Assembly (NCBI RefSeq): GCF_002153425.1
Contig: NZ_KZ119600.1
Location: forward strand, 1,938,684 to 2,002,683
Direction: 5' to 3'
DNA length: 64,000 nt
Source: Litchfieldia alkalitelluris
GTDB lineage: Bacteria > Bacillota > Bacilli > Bacillales > Salisediminibacteriaceae
Below, in pieces: positions 62,832 to 64,000 of this stretch. Both the position numbers and the translations under genes were made by a program. How positions within the stretch are numbered: the first letter of the stretch is position 1; each line of letters opens with the position of its first letter. The notes beneath the pieces are model-generated. The model worked only from the letters and a program-made list of their open reading frames with translations, had not been told where the DNA came from and made no database searches.

Positions 62832-63665
62832 TTATTCTACTTCCATAATCATCGTTGGATCAAGCAGTGTAAATACAAGAATTGCTACGATAAAGCAGTA
62901 TATGGCAAAATAAATCAGCTTACTCTTCTTTAAGAAATCAATAAGCCAGACTATTCCAATCATCGAAAATATAAACGTAACTACAAAAGAAACTACTAAG
63001 TTCATTGGACCAATATAATCGACCATAGTGACAGAAAAATCATCGATTGCTAATACAGTTGAGCCTAAGATGACAGGGATTGCTAGTAAGAAGGAATATC
63101 TTACAGCTGTTTCTCGGTTTAATCCAGCTAAGAGGGAGACAACGAGTGTTGCACCTGAACGGGAGATTCCCGGTATAACTGCCAACGTTTGCCCTAAACC
63201 TACGAGGACTGAATCCCAAAAAGTCATTGTTTCTTCTGATTTATTTCCAGTACGGTGGAATCTTTCTATAAATATTAAAGCAACCCCAGTAACCGTAAGT
63301 GCTAGTGCAATAAATGGTGGTGTCTTGATTGCATCTGAAGCCACGTCAGTTAAAACCATTCCTAAAACACCTGTAATGATAGTAGCTACTAAAATATATA
63401 TTCCGAAGAAAAATTGTGTTTTGTTCTCTTCTCTTTTTCCACCTAGAAACTTAAAAAATCCTTGAATGACTCGCCATAAGTCTTTCCAAAAATAAATTGT
63501 AACTGCTAACACAGAGGCGAGGTGCAAAAAGATTTCAAAGCTAAGTCCTGGAAAAGTGTAGCCGAATATTAACTGTGTAATAACAATGTGGGCAGTACTT
63601 GAGATTGGTAAAAATTCTGTAAGTCCTTGAACGATTCCGAAGATAATTGCTTCAAATAATGTCAC
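62832..63665 (-). CDS. uppP: Undecaprenyl-diphosphate phosphatase (UppP/BacA type)
   Basis: A 277-residue polytopic phosphatase. The two catalytic motifs are GIVQGLTEFLPISSTAHIVI near residue 10 and TLAVIPGISRSGATLVVSLL near residue 165. It recycles undecaprenyl pyrophosphate to the carrier lipid for wall synthesis and is linked to bacitracin resistance. GGAAGATCC before the ATG is a moderate ribosome-binding site. It is a single-gene unit ending at repeat copy 3. Confidence 0.95.
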   Translation of the reverse strand: MTLFEAIIFGIVQGLTEFLPISSTAHIVITQLIFGYTFPGLSFEIFLHLASVLAVTIYFWKDLWRVIQGFFKFLGGKREENKTQFFFGIYILVATIITGVLGMVLTDVASDAIKTPPFIALALTVTGVALIFIERFHRTGNKSEETMTFWDSVLVGLGQTLAVIPGISRSGATLVVSLLAGLNRETAVRYSFLLAIPVILGSTVLAIDDFSVTMVDYIGPMNLVVSFVVTFIFSMIGIVWLIDFLKKSKLIYFAIYCFIVAILVFTLLDPTMIMEVE

Positions 63666-63938
63666 ATGGATCTTCCTTTCATCATGAGGTTTTGCTACTT
63701 AACAACTTATAGCTGAAACCACTTTAATAATATACATTTATACACTTCAACTATCTTACCAAAAAAAAGATTGTAATAGTATCTTTTTTTAAGACCTATT
63801 TTAATAAATAATATCGCTTGTACATCAAATTTATTACCGTTTTAAGTAGATCTATTTTATAGAATGTTAATTCCTTTCAACTAACATGAATACCATTTAT
63901 ACTGAAGTTGATGAGAAAGAAAATGGAGGAGGCTTATC

Positions 63939-64000
63939 ATGAAGGCTAAACGATTAACCACGATACTATTATTTATAGCTGCCCTTGGCCTTGGGGCCTT
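63939..64000 (+). CDS. Start of a secreted or membrane protein (truncated by the window)
   Basis: ATG at 63939 follows GGAGGAGG. The visible product is MKAKRLTTILLFIAALGLGA, a typical signal peptide or first membrane helix with a basic N-terminus. The gene runs off the right edge. A possible -10 TATACT lies at 63898-63903. From 63666 to 63938 nothing else is supported. Family cannot be told from 20 residues. Confidence 0.8.
   Translation, partial: MKAKRLTTILLFIAALGLGA

Overview
The window is AT-rich chromosomal DNA of an endospore-forming Bacillaceae, most like the alkaliphilic/halotolerant relatives of Bacillus halodurans. Three things point there: gene order matching the B. subtilis spo0A-bkd-yqi/yqj region, a NaChBac-type voltage-gated sodium channel (a marker of alkaliphilic bacilli), and very acidic surface or secreted proteins. 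All family names come from motif recognition by eye; no database search was run.

Layout. 1 to about 1130 is the right end of an inserted element carrying small plasmid/phage-like genes. It ends exactly inside the 3' end of spo0A, of which only the last 31 codons and the terminator remain here. 1395-4156 is the normal spo0A-downstream block: steA-like, glycosyltransferase, MraY-like, yqzF-like. 4260-6055 is a solo TnpB-type IS605-family element with a pseudoknotted 3' RNA candidate, placed between yqzF and bkdR. 6167-16459 is the bkdR-ptb-bcd-buk-lpdV-bkdAA-bkdAB-bkdB locus, with two activator sites and a sigma-54 promoter. 16460-20328 holds a sporulation-type promoter with a secreted protein, a tandem Zur-box promoter upstream of brxB, tRNA-Arg(UCG), yqjA, an L,D-transpeptidase and a 29-codon prli42-like gene. 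20549-25810 encodes the propionyl-CoA/methylmalonyl-CoA branch, including a fused mutase small subunit and epimerase, plus a PepT-like peptidase. 25990-28235 holds a MarR regulator, a small hypothetical and DNA polymerase IV.

28285-32471 is a compact flagellar island behind a sigma-D promoter: FliK/YlqG-like, FhlB, FliS, and a flagellin whose variable domain is replaced by a 14-residue acidic repeat. 32603-37310 holds yaaR, htpG under a perfect CIRCE element, an MFS transporter and a glycerophosphodiesterase. 37619-44576 holds copA, a DUF4236 protein, a CBS protein, a deacetylase, tnrA with its own TnrA box, and the sodium channel. 44716-51693 holds an FAD oxidoreductase, proC/proI, yqjQ-like SDR, a trans-sulfuration enzyme, an MBL hydrolase and an SOS-controlled Y-family polymerase. 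51909-64000 holds a Cys-containing small protein, a tyrosine phosphatase, asparagine synthase, a CAP lipoprotein, an SDR, xpt plus permease under a purine riboswitch, ypqE, ycgRQ-like, uppP and the start of a secreted protein.

How the genes work together. Bkd oxidises branched-chain keto acids made by Bcd. Ptb and Buk conserve the acyl-CoA energy as ATP. The yqjD-mutase-epimerase genes would carry propionyl-CoA from valine/isoleucine on to succinyl-CoA. Three related long intergenic hairpins (52239, 60372, 62682) form a dispersed repeat family that sits at gene 3' ends.
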